Program-made: the position numbers and the translations under genes
In this document: positions 43,849 to 50,849 of the stretch, piece by piece
Layout of the letters: each line of letters begins with the position of its first letter
How positions within the stretch are numbered: position 1 is the stretch's first letter
Notes under the pieces: model-generated
Database searches by the model: none
The model's input: only the letters and a program-made list of their open reading frames with translations
What the model was told of the DNA's origin: nothing
From: Paractinoplanes ovalisporus
GTDB lineage: Bacteria > Actinomycetota > Actinomycetes > Mycobacteriales > Micromonosporaceae
DNA length: 64,000 nucleotides
NCBI RefSeq assembly: GCF_016834655.1
Contig: NZ_JAENHP010000019.1
Coordinates: 124,001 to 188,000, forward strand
Direction: 5' to 3'

Positions 43849-43864
43849 GTTATCCACTGATAAC
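43849..43864. promoter_or_regulatory. Palindromic operator 1 (probable TetR site)
   Basis: GTTATC-CACT-GATAAC is a perfect inverted repeat with a 4-bp centre, 20 bp upstream of the MFS start on the minus strand. It matches operator 2 almost exactly. Confidence 0.8.
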
Positions 43865-43881
43865 TTCCGGAGCCGACGTTA

Positions 43882-43897
43882 GTTATTGACTGATAAC
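43882..43897. promoter_or_regulatory. Palindromic operator 2 (probable TetR site), touching the TetR start codon
   Basis: GTTATT-GACT-GATAAC lies 33 bp from operator 1, centre to centre, about three helical turns, so both face the same side. It ends at the base before the TetR ATG, which fits autorepression. Confidence 0.8.
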
Positions 43898-44455
43898 ATG
43901 TCAACCGTGACCCGAACCCGCCTCACCGCCACCGAGCGCCAGGAGCAACTGATCGCGGCCGCCATCCAGGCCTTCAGTCAGAGCGGCTACGCCGGCACCA
44001 CCACCGATCAGGTGGCCCGGCTGGCCGGCGTCTCCCAGCCGTACGTGATCCGCCTGTTCCGTACGAAGCAGGAACTCTTCCTGGCCGCGGTGCAGCACGC
44101 GGGCAACCGGATCGAGGCGAAGTGGCGCAAGGCGGCCGAGGAGGAACCCACCCTGGAGAGCCTCGGGCGCGCGTACAAGGACCTGCTCCAGCAGCCCGAG
44201 CTGGTCACCATGCTGCTGCACGGGTTCGGGGCCGCCAGCGACCCGGCGATCGGCGACCCGGTGCGGACCTGCTTCGGCCGCCTCTACGACGTGGTCCGCG
44301 AACTCACCGGCGCCAGCAACGAGGAGGCTCGCGACTTCTTCGCCTTCGGCATGCTGCTGACCTGCCTGGGCGGGATGCGGCTGGTCGGGCCGGACGCGGT
44401 GCCGCCGCAGCCGTGGGCGGCCGACCTGCTGGGCACCTTCGAGAACCTGACCTAG
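43898..44455 (+). CDS. TetR-family regulator of the divergent efflux gene
   Basis: The 185-residue protein has a helix-turn-helix at about 22-55 (T-T-D-Q-V-A-R-L-A-G-V-S-Q-P-Y-V-I-R-L-F) and a helical effector domain. The ATG at 43898 directly follows operator 2 and has no ribosome-binding site; a TTG four codons earlier lies inside the operator and is not likely. It is divergent from the MFS gene and should repress both. The stop is 10 bp from that of the convergent dihydropteroate-synthase-like gene, with a 7-bp hairpin (CTGACCT/AGGTCAG) across the two stops. Confidence 0.92.
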   Translation: MSTVTRTRLTATERQEQLIAAAIQAFSQSGYAGTTTDQVARLAGVSQPYVIRLFRTKQELFLAAVQHAGNRIEAKWRKAAEEEPTLESLGRAYKDLLQQPELVTMLLHGFGAASDPAIGDPVRTCFGRLYDVVRELTGASNEEARDFFAFGMLLTCLGGMRLVGPDAVPPQPWAADLLGTFENLT

Positions 44456-44465
44456 GCGCTGGAGG

Positions 44466-45332
44466 TCAGATGTTGTGCCGGGTGTAGGCGGGTTCCCGCC
44501 AGCCCAGCATCGCCTCCGTCATGCGTACGGCGTCGACCGTGGCCCGCACGTCGTGCACCCGCACGATCCGGGCGCCGCGCAGCACGCAGAAGACCACGGC
44601 GGCCAGCGTGCCGGCGAGACGTTCGCTCTGCTTGGCGTCGAGCGTCTCGCCGATGAAGTCCTTGTTGCTCACCGCGGCCAGCAGCGGATAGCCGATCGCG
44701 GCGATCTCGTCGAGCCGCCGGGTCAGCTCCAGCGTGTGCAATGTGTTCTTGTTCAGGTCGTGGCCCGGATCGATGATGATCTGGTCGGGCCGCACCCCGC
44801 GCTCGAGCGCCGTCGCCACCCGCTCACGCAGGAACTTCTGGATGGCGGCGGTGACGTCGTCGTACTGCGGGCTCGGCCACAGCGTGCGCGGCGCGGCCAG
44901 GCTGTGGCAGATCACCAGCTGGGCGTCGGTGCCCGCGACGACGTCGGCCATCGCCGGATCGCGCAGCCCCGACGTGTCGTTGACGACCGCCGCGCCGGCC
45001 CGGATCACCTCGGCCGCGACCTCGGGCCGGAAGGTGTCGACCGAGACGGCGCAGCGGGACTTCGCGAACTCCACCACGGGCAGCACCCGCTCAAGCTCCT
45101 CGGCCGCCGACACCTCGGGCCCGGGCGCGAACGGCACCCCGCCGACGTCGATCCAGTCGGCCCCGGCATCGGCCGCCGCGGTGACCGCCTCCAGCGCCCT
45201 CTCGAGCGCGAACGTGCTGCCCCGATCGTGAAAGGAATCCGGCGTCCGGTTGACGATCGCCATCACCGCGACGCGCCGGGAAAAGTCGAACGGGCGCCCG
45301 CCGATGACCCGCGTTCCGATCGTCTCGCTCAC
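44466..45332 (-). CDS. Divergent dihydropteroate-synthase-like protein (FolP2 type)
   Basis: The 288-residue TIM-barrel protein has the opening V-M-A-I-V-N-R-T-P-D-S-F, V-N-D-T-S-G and the R-V-H-D-V ending of the pterin-binding family. Several substrate-binding loops differ from true DHPS: the G-G-E-S-T-R-P-G loop reads D-V-G-G-V-P-F-A-P-G, the D-P-G-I-G-F-x-K loop reads D-P-G-H-D-L-N-K-N, and M-H-x-R-G reads I-C-H-S-L-A. Mycobacterial FolP2, a paralogue, is known to lack DHPS activity, and this may be similar. GTG 45332 fits the family start and has TAGCGT 8 nt upstream. The pathway is unsure: folate or another pterin-like reaction. Confidence 0.8.
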   Translation of the reverse strand: MSETIGTRVIGGRPFDFSRRVAVMAIVNRTPDSFHDRGSTFALERALEAVTAAADAGADWIDVGGVPFAPGPEVSAAEELERVLPVVEFAKSRCAVSVDTFRPEVAAEVIRAGAAVVNDTSGLRDPAMADVVAGTDAQLVICHSLAAPRTLWPSPQYDDVTAAIQKFLRERVATALERGVRPDQIIIDPGHDLNKNTLHTLELTRRLDEIAAIGYPLLAAVSNKDFIGETLDAKQSERLAGTLAAVVFCVLRGARIVRVHDVRATVDAVRMTEAMLGWREPAYTRHNI

Positions 45333-45340
45333 GAGCAGGG

Positions 45341-45346
45341 ACGCTA
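45341..45346 (-). promoter_or_regulatory. Putative -10 element of the dihydropteroate-synthase-like gene
   Basis: TAGCGT (TAnnnT) on the minus strand, 8 nt before the GTG start; no ribosome-binding site. Confidence 0.4.
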
Positions 45347-45535
45347 TCAGGCCTGCTCGCAGGTATTTCGAGCGGTGCACGAATTAAAGCGGGCGACATG
45401 GGTACCCGGAATATGCGGTTCTATACGGTGCCATTTTATCTTTATTGCGCTAGGGAAACTATGAATGACCGGAAGGCGGTTCGGGTAGCCATTGCGGCGA
45501 AGGCACAACGACGAATCCTTTCTGGAGGAATCCCC

Positions 45536-46402
45536 ATGAGTGACGTGCCATCGGGCGCTCGTCGGCCGGACGACGCCTATTCCGTCGGCGTGCCGACCAC
45601 GGCCGACTACCCGACCACGGCCGACTATCCGACCCAGGCCTACGCCACCGAGAGCTACCGCGACCCCTCGCCGTCCGGTTCGGACCTCGGCGGCAACCAG
45701 GACGGTGGCGCCAAGGAGAAGGCCAAGGAGGTCGCGAGCCAGACCGGGCACGCGGCGGGCGAGGCGGCGACCGACGTCAAGGACACGGCCAAGGAGCAGG
45801 CGGCCAAGGTCGGTCACGAGGCCAAGGCCCAGGCGAGCAACCTCGCCTCGGACGTGCGCAACCGGGTCAACGACCAGGCCCGCACCCAGAACGACAAGCT
45901 TGTGAGCCAGATCCGCGACACCGCCGACCAGCTCGACGAGATGCGCGGCGAGCGCGGCGACTCCCCGGCCGCGGCGGTCGTCTCGCGGGTGGCCGAGGGT
46001 GGCCGTCAGTTCGCCGACTACCTCGACCGCAACGGCCCCGACGGCGTGCTGCGCGAGGTGCAGGACTTCGCCCGTCGCCGCCCCGGCGCGTTCCTCGCCA
46101 CGGCCCTGGCCGCCGGCTTCGTCGTGGGCCGCCTGGGCAAGGTCGTCGCCAAGGCCGACCCGGACGCCGGTGTCTCCAAGCCGCAGACCGATTCGTTCGT
46201 GTCGCGCCCGGAGGCCACCGCCTACCCGACGACCCCGGTCACTCCCGCGCCGGAGACGACCCCCGCCTATCCCGCCGCCACGACCGGCTTCACCGAGCCG
46301 ACGCCCGGCTACGCCTCCGCGACCGAGTACAGCGCGACCGGCACCGGCACGCCCTCGGTGCGCGAGGAGTACGTGGTCGAGAGCCCGGAGCGCCTGCGAT
46401 GA
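45536..46402 (+). CDS. LEA-like helical stress/envelope protein with one membrane segment
   Basis: A 288-residue protein. Residues 20-45 carry P-T-T-A-D-Y repeats. Residues 55-120 are Ala/Lys/Glu-rich with an 11-residue-type periodicity (A-K-E-V-A-S-Q-T-G-H-A-A-G-E-A) as in LEA-like desiccation proteins. A coiled-coil at 120-160 and one membrane helix at about 185-205 (F-L-A-T-A-L-A-A-G-F-V-V-G-R-L) follow, and then a Pro/Thr-rich tail. GGAGGAA precedes the ATG; a frame open back to 45398 has no such site. The 200 bp upstream are AT-richer than average and must hold the promoter of this three-gene operon. Confidence 0.8.
   Translation: MSDVPSGARRPDDAYSVGVPTTADYPTTADYPTQAYATESYRDPSPSGSDLGGNQDGGAKEKAKEVASQTGHAAGEAATDVKDTAKEQAAKVGHEAKAQASNLASDVRNRVNDQARTQNDKLVSQIRDTADQLDEMRGERGDSPAAAVVSRVAEGGRQFADYLDRNGPDGVLREVQDFARRRPGAFLATALAAGFVVGRLGKVVAKADPDAGVSKPQTDSFVSRPEATAYPTTPVTPAPETTPAYPAATTGFTEPTPGYASATEYSATGTGTPSVREEYVVESPERLR
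45593..45628 (+). repeat. In-frame 18-bp tandem repeat (2 copies)
   Basis: Two copies of CCGACCACGGCCGACTAC/T encode P-T-T-A-D-Y twice near the N-terminus of the LEA-like protein. Confidence 0.85.
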
Positions 46403-46812
46403 CCGCACCGCACCGCCACGACGCCGAAGAGGTTGCCGAGACCTCGGTCGGCGAGATGATCGGCAACATCAGCAACGACCTGTCGCAGCTGTTCCGGCAG
46501 GAGGTCGAACTGGCCAAGGCCGAGCTCAAGCAGGAGGCGGCCAAGGCCGGCAAGGCCGGGGGAATGCTCGGCGGCGCCGCGTTCGCCGCCTATCTGGCCG
46601 TCGTGCTGCTCAGCTTCGCCCTGGTGTTCGCGCTCGACGCCGTCATGCCCGCGGGCTGGGCGGCCCTCATCGTCGCCGTCCTGTGGGGCGTCATCGGTGG
46701 CGTCCTCTATGTGACCGGCAAGAACAAGCTCAAGACCGTCGACCCCATGCCCCGTCGCACCGTCGACACGCTCAAGGAGGACGCCCAATGGCTGAAGAAC
46801 CCGACCGGCTGA
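46399..46812 (+). CDS. Phage-holin-superfamily (DUF1469-like) membrane protein
   Basis: The 137-residue protein has a helical N-terminus with L-F-R-Q-E-V-E-L-A-K-A-E-L-K, typical of actinobacterial holin-superfamily III proteins, then two membrane helices at about 60-82 and 86-108, and a basic tail. It is not part of a phage here. It is the second gene of an operon (ATGA overlap with the gene before, 25-nt overlap with the next). In actinobacteria this set (holin-like, DUF3618) is conserved and linked to envelope stress; the exact role is unknown. Confidence 0.85.
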   Translation: MTAPHRHDAEEVAETSVGEMIGNISNDLSQLFRQEVELAKAELKQEAAKAGKAGGMLGGAAFAAYLAVVLLSFALVFALDAVMPAGWAALIVAVLWGVIGGVLYVTGKNKLKTVDPMPRRTVDTLKEDAQWLKNPTG

Positions 46813-47393
46813 GGCAGCAGATCGAGAACACCCGGGCGTCGCTGACCCGCGACGTCGACCTGCTGGCCGAGAAGACGAGCCCGTCCCGGGTCGCGCAGCG
46901 GCGGTGGACGGCGGTGAAGGAGAAGGTGATGGGCACCAGCGAGCACGCCACCAGCACGGTGAGCGACAAGGCGTCGCAGGTCGGCAGCGCGGTCAGCGAC
47001 AAGGCCTCGCACGCCTCCGACGTGGCGGGTGACAAGGCGCACCAGGCGGCCGACGCCGTGCGCAGCGCCCCGCAGGCGGTCGCCTCGCAGACCCAGGGCA
47101 ACCCGCTCGCGGCCGGCATCATCGCGTTCGGCGTGGGCCTGCTGGCCTCGACGCTGATCCCGGTCAGCGACGCCGAGAAGCGGGCCGGTCAGCAGCTCAA
47201 GGACCACAGCGGCGACCTCACCGAGAAGGTCAAGGACGTCGCCACCGAGCTCAAGGACGACCTGGCCGGTCCGGCGCAGCAGGCCCTGAACGAGGTCAAG
47301 TCGACCGCCCAGGACGCCGTGCAGACGACCAAGGAGACCGCGCGTTCCGACGCCCAGGACGTGAAGGAGCAGGCCCGGTCGGCCGCTTCCTGA
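46788..47393 (+). CDS. DUF3618-domain envelope protein with LEA-like repeats
   Basis: The 201-residue protein's DUF3618 motif is at 1-50 (D-R-L-R-Q-Q-I-E-N-T-R-A-S-L-T-R-D-V-D-L-L). A repeat-rich stretch S-D-K-A-S-x-x-x-x-x follows at 58-95, one membrane helix at about 110-128 (A-A-G-I-I-A-F-G-V-G-L-L-A-S-T-L), and a Lys/Glu/Asp helical tail with LEA-like composition. AAGGAGG sits before the ATG within the end of the holin-like gene. It is the third gene of the operon and is followed by a strong terminator. It is probably a structural stress protein at the membrane. Confidence 0.85.
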   Translation: MAEEPDRLRQQIENTRASLTRDVDLLAEKTSPSRVAQRRWTAVKEKVMGTSEHATSTVSDKASQVGSAVSDKASHASDVAGDKAHQAADAVRSAPQAVASQTQGNPLAAGIIAFGVGLLASTLIPVSDAEKRAGQQLKDHSGDLTEKVKDVATELKDDLAGPAQQALNEVKSTAQDAVQTTKETARSDAQDVKEQARSAAS

Positions 47394-47409
47394 CCGTCGC
47401 GTGCATCCA

Positions 47410-47437
47410 GGGCCGGTTCCCGTACGGGGACCGGCCC
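47410..47437 (+). terminator. Intrinsic terminator after the DUF3618 operon
   Basis: GGGCCGGTTCCC (47410-47421) pairs with GGGGACCGGCCC (47426-47437) with one G-T wobble around a 4-nt loop, 16 bp after the stop. Confidence 0.8.
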
Positions 47438-47477
47438 GGTTGCGTTTGCACCGGTCACGCCGGGGAAGCCGAGAGGT

Positions 47478-48425
47478 ATGAAACTCGGATACAAGCTGGC
47501 CGCCGAGGCCTTCGGACCCAAGGAACTGATCCGCCAGGCCGTACGGGCCGAACAGGCCGGGTTCGACTTCGTCGAGATCAGCGACCACTACCATCCGTGG
47601 CTCGACGTGCAGGGGCACTCGCCGTTCGCCTGGAACGTGCTCAGCGCCATCGCCGTGCAGACCGACCGCCTCGGGCTCGCCACGGGCGTGACCTGCCCGA
47701 CCGTGCGCTACCACCCGGCGATCGTCGCGCAGGCCGCAGCCACCCTCGCGATCATCTCGGACGACCGTTTCACGCTGGGCATCGGCGCCGGCGAACGGCT
47801 CAACGAGCACGTCGTGGGCCAGGGCTTCCCGAGCGTCCGGGGACGGCACGAGCGCCTGGTGGAGGCGCTCGACATCATCAATCTGCTGTGGCAGGGCGGC
47901 TATCAGTCGTACGAGGGAAAGCACTTGCAGCTGGAGGACGCGCGGGTGTTCGACCTGCCCGACAAGCTGCCGGTGATCGCCGTGGCCGCGGGGGGCAGGC
48001 AGGCCGCCGAACTGGCCGCGACCCACGCCACCGGCCTGTTCGCCACCGAGCCGCGCGCCGACCTGATCGAGACGTACACCGGGGCCGGCGGCAAGGGCCC
48101 CCGTTACGCCGAGGCGTCGGTCGCGTGGGCACCCAGTGCGGAGGAGGCGGTCAAGGCCGCGCACGAGACCACCCGCTGGGCCGTGACCGGCTGGAAGGTG
48201 ATGGCGGAACTGCCGAACCCGGTCAATTTCGAGGCGGCCTCGGCCACGGTGCGCCCCGAGGACATCGCCGAGCAGTTCGCCGTCGGGCCCGACCCCGAGC
48301 CGTACGTGAAGATGGTCGGCGAGTACAAGAAGGCCGGATTCGACCACATCGTGCTCATGAACGCCGGCCCCGATCCCGACGGTTTCCTCGACTTCTTCGC
48401 CAAGGAGCTGAAGGGCCGTCTGTAA
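47478..48425 (+). CDS. F420-dependent LLM-class oxidoreductase
   Basis: The 315-residue bacterial-luciferase-like TIM barrel contains I-S-D-H-Y-H-P-W, T-G-V-T-C-P-T-V-R-Y-H-P and G-I-G-A-G-E-R-L-N-E-H, which match the F420-dependent glucose-6-phosphate-dehydrogenase-like group (TIGR03557-type). It uses the deazaflavin F420 for a redox reaction in the cytosol; the substrate is unknown, though the group is often annotated as G6PDH-like. The use of F420 fits an actinomycete. No ribosome-binding site is obvious. It is a single gene after a terminator. Confidence 0.9.
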   Translation: MKLGYKLAAEAFGPKELIRQAVRAEQAGFDFVEISDHYHPWLDVQGHSPFAWNVLSAIAVQTDRLGLATGVTCPTVRYHPAIVAQAAATLAIISDDRFTLGIGAGERLNEHVVGQGFPSVRGRHERLVEALDIINLLWQGGYQSYEGKHLQLEDARVFDLPDKLPVIAVAAGGRQAAELAATHATGLFATEPRADLIETYTGAGGKGPRYAEASVAWAPSAEEAVKAAHETTRWAVTGWKVMAELPNPVNFEAASATVRPEDIAEQFAVGPDPEPYVKMVGEYKKAGFDHIVLMNAGPDPDGFLDFFAKELKGRL

Positions 48426-48479
48426 AGGTCACTCCTTCCGGGGGCTTGGCGATGCCCGGGCCGGGTACTCGCCGCCCCC

Positions 48480-49313
48480 GTGACCCTGACCCCCGAGATC
48501 CGTTGCGCCGCCGTCGAGACCGAGGACGTGACCGTCGTCGTCGCCACCCGCAACCGCGGTGAGCGCCTGCGGGAGACCTTTCCGCACCACCGCGCCCGCA
48601 CGGTTCTGGTCGACAACGGTTCCGACGAGCCGCCGCCGGTGTTCCGCGGCGTCGAGATTGTCCGGCTGCCGGAGAACCGCGGGGCCGCCGCCCGCAACGT
48701 CGGGGTCGAGCGGGCCCGTACGCCGTTCGTGGCGTTCGCCGACGACGACTCGTACTGGGCGCCTGGATCGCTGGCCCGGGCCGCCGAGCTGATGCGGGCC
48801 CACCCGCGCGCGGCGCTGCTGGCGGCCCGGGTGCTCGTCGGCCCCGAGCAGCGCGAGGACCCGGTGTCGGCGCAGATGGCGGCCTCCCCGCTCGGCACGC
48901 CGCCGGGCGCGGCCGGGCCGTCGGTGCTCGGATTCCTGGCATGCTCGGTCGTCGTGCGCCGGGACGCGTTCCTGGCGGCCGGCGGCTTCGAGGCCAGGCT
49001 GTTCGTCTATGGCGAGGAGGCCCTGCTCGCGATGGACCTGGCCGCGGCCCGCCACGAACTGTCCTACGTCGGGGAACTGACCGTCCGGCACTTCCCGCGA
49101 CCGGCCGGACGTGACAACGGCGCCCGGGCCCGCATCGAGGCCCGCAACCGGGTGCTCACCGCGATGCTGCGCCGCCCGCCCGCGGTGGTGGCCCGCACGC
49201 TCATGGCGAACCCGCGCGGCGCCGCCGGCGCGCTGCGGCACGTGGCCTGGGCCCGGCGCCACCGCAGCATGCTGCCGCCGCAGGTCGAGAACGACCTGCG
49301 GCGGCTCGGCTGA
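48480..49313 (+). CDS. GT2-family glycosyltransferase
   Basis: The 277-residue GT-A fold protein has V-T-V-V-V-A-T-R-N-R at about 17-26, L-P-E-N-R-G-A-A-A-R-N-V-G, and A-F-A-D-D-D-S-Y-W as the D-x-D metal site. The C-terminal half includes F-V-Y-G-E-E-A-L-L-A and an Arg-rich end. It probably adds a sugar to a glycan or lipid acceptor in the cytosol. It has no membrane helix. GTG 48480 is the first start; the domain starts 16 codons later. It is not part of the large cluster at 50.8 kb but may be linked to it, being 1.5 kb away with one convergent gene between. Confidence 0.85.
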   Translation: MTLTPEIRCAAVETEDVTVVVATRNRGERLRETFPHHRARTVLVDNGSDEPPPVFRGVEIVRLPENRGAAARNVGVERARTPFVAFADDDSYWAPGSLARAAELMRAHPRAALLAARVLVGPEQREDPVSAQMAASPLGTPPGAAGPSVLGFLACSVVVRRDAFLAAGGFEARLFVYGEEALLAMDLAAARHELSYVGELTVRHFPRPAGRDNGARARIEARNRVLTAMLRRPPAVVARTLMANPRGAAGALRHVAWARRHRSMLPPQVENDLRRLG

Positions 49314-49320
49314 GCAACCG

Positions 49321-50721
49321 TCACCAGCCCTGCGGCGGGGCCTCGATGTGGACGGCCTTCACGACCGTCATCTCGTCGAGCAGTTCGGGGCCGTAGCCGA
49401 AGCCCTGGCCGCTGCCCCGCCGCGGATGCGCGGCCCCGCCCGGTGCCCCGCCGAAGACGGCGTTGACCTTCACGGTTCCCGCCGGCAGCCGCCGCCAGGC
49501 CCGCTGCGCGTTGCTCATCAACGTGGTCAGCACCGAGGCCGCCAGCCCGTACGGCGAATCCGCGGCCCGCTCCAGGGCCTCGTCGAACGAATCTACGGTG
49601 ACCACGGGCGCGACCGGTCCGAACGTCTCCTCCCGGACCACGGCCATGTCGTCCGTGCAGTCGGCCAGCACGGTCGGCGGATACCAGGCGCCCGGACCGG
49701 CCGGGGCGGCGCCGCCGCTGAGCACCCGGGCGCCCGCCTTGACCGCCTTCTGCACCTGCTCGTCCACCGCGTCCCGCATCCGCCGGTCGACCATCGGGCC
49801 GATCTCCCACCGGGAGGCCTCGCCGGCCAGCGCCTCGAGGAAGGCCCCGGCGACCTCGCGGTGCACGTAGACACGCTCGACCGCGACACAGATCTGCCCC
49901 GAGTTGACGAAGGCGCCCAGGGCGACCTGCGACGCCGCCCACACGGGGTCGACGCCGGCGTCCACGATCACCGGGTCGCTGCCGCCGTTCTCCAGAAGGG
50001 CCTTCGCCCCCGTACGGGCGCACGCCGCCGCGATCGATCGACCGGTCGCGGTCGAGCCCACCTGGGCCACCACGTCGACCGGGGCGGCGGCCAGCCGGGC
50101 GCCGACCTCGCCGTCGCCGTTCACCAGGGTGAGCACGCCGGTGGGGAAGTGCGGCGCCAGCAGCTGCACGAGGCGCCAGCCCGTGGCCGGCGTCCGTTCG
50201 CTGGGCTTGTGGACGACCGTGTTGCCGGTGACGAGGGCCGCCCCGAGCAGGCCGCACGACACCGCGACCGGGTCGTTCCACGGCGTGATCACCGCTACGA
50301 CGCCGCGCGGCTCGTAGGCCATCAGGTCGATCGCCTCATGGTCGCCGGCCAGCGCGCGGCCCCGATGGGTGGGTCCCAGCTCGGCGTACTGCCGCAGGGT
50401 CCCCACCCCGGCCATGATCGATTCCCGGGCGCCGTCGACCGGCTTGCCCATTTCGGCGGTCATGATCGCGGCCAGCTCGTCCGCGGCCGCCGCCACGGCG
50501 TCGGCCGCCGCATGCAGGGCCGTGGCCCGGGCCGCCGGGGCCGTCCGGGCCCACTCGGGAAGGGCGGAACGGGCCGACCGCACGGCCCCGGCCACATCCT
50601 CCTCACTGGAGAACGGGACCCGGGTCACCGGCGTGCCGTCGGCCGGATTCAGAACGGTCAGAGCGCGGCCCGAGCCACCCGGTTGCCATTCGCCGGCGAT
50701 GTGTTGCAGAACCTCGAACAT
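49321..50721 (-). CDS. NAD(P)-dependent aldehyde dehydrogenase
   Basis: The 466-residue aldehyde dehydrogenase superfamily protein has the catalytic Cys in N-S-G-Q-I-C-V-A-V-E-R and the general base Glu in L-L-E-N-G-G-S-D-P, where the usual E-L-G-G-K has Asn for Leu. The NAD-binding Lys is in V-V-H-K-P-S-E and E-E-T-F-G-P-V-A-P-V is present. It oxidises an aldehyde to an acid; the substrate is not predictable. Its start lies 128 bp from that of the cluster's first gene on the other strand. Confidence 0.92.
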   Translation of the reverse strand: MFEVLQHIAGEWQPGGSGRALTVLNPADGTPVTRVPFSSEEDVAGAVRSARSALPEWARTAPAARATALHAAADAVAAAADELAAIMTAEMGKPVDGARESIMAGVGTLRQYAELGPTHRGRALAGDHEAIDLMAYEPRGVVAVITPWNDPVAVSCGLLGAALVTGNTVVHKPSERTPATGWRLVQLLAPHFPTGVLTLVNGDGEVGARLAAAPVDVVAQVGSTATGRSIAAACARTGAKALLENGGSDPVIVDAGVDPVWAASQVALGAFVNSGQICVAVERVYVHREVAGAFLEALAGEASRWEIGPMVDRRMRDAVDEQVQKAVKAGARVLSGGAAPAGPGAWYPPTVLADCTDDMAVVREETFGPVAPVVTVDSFDEALERAADSPYGLAASVLTTLMSNAQRAWRRLPAGTVKVNAVFGGAPGGAAHPRRGSGQGFGYGPELLDEMTVVKAVHIEAPPQGW

Positions 50722-50849
50722 GGCGCGCGGTTGCCCCCGGTCCAGGGCCCTAAACGTGTCATCCGTGCAGGTGACATCGCCGCAATTTTATTTGTAAGAA
50801 GTCAATGATCTCCCGAGTAGGGCGGAGAAGCAGGGGTACGCCGCGCGCC

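Noticed and set aside
46399..46812. Holin-like gene considered as a prophage marker
   Set aside because: No phage genes are adjacent and it sits in the common actinobacterial DUF3618 operon.
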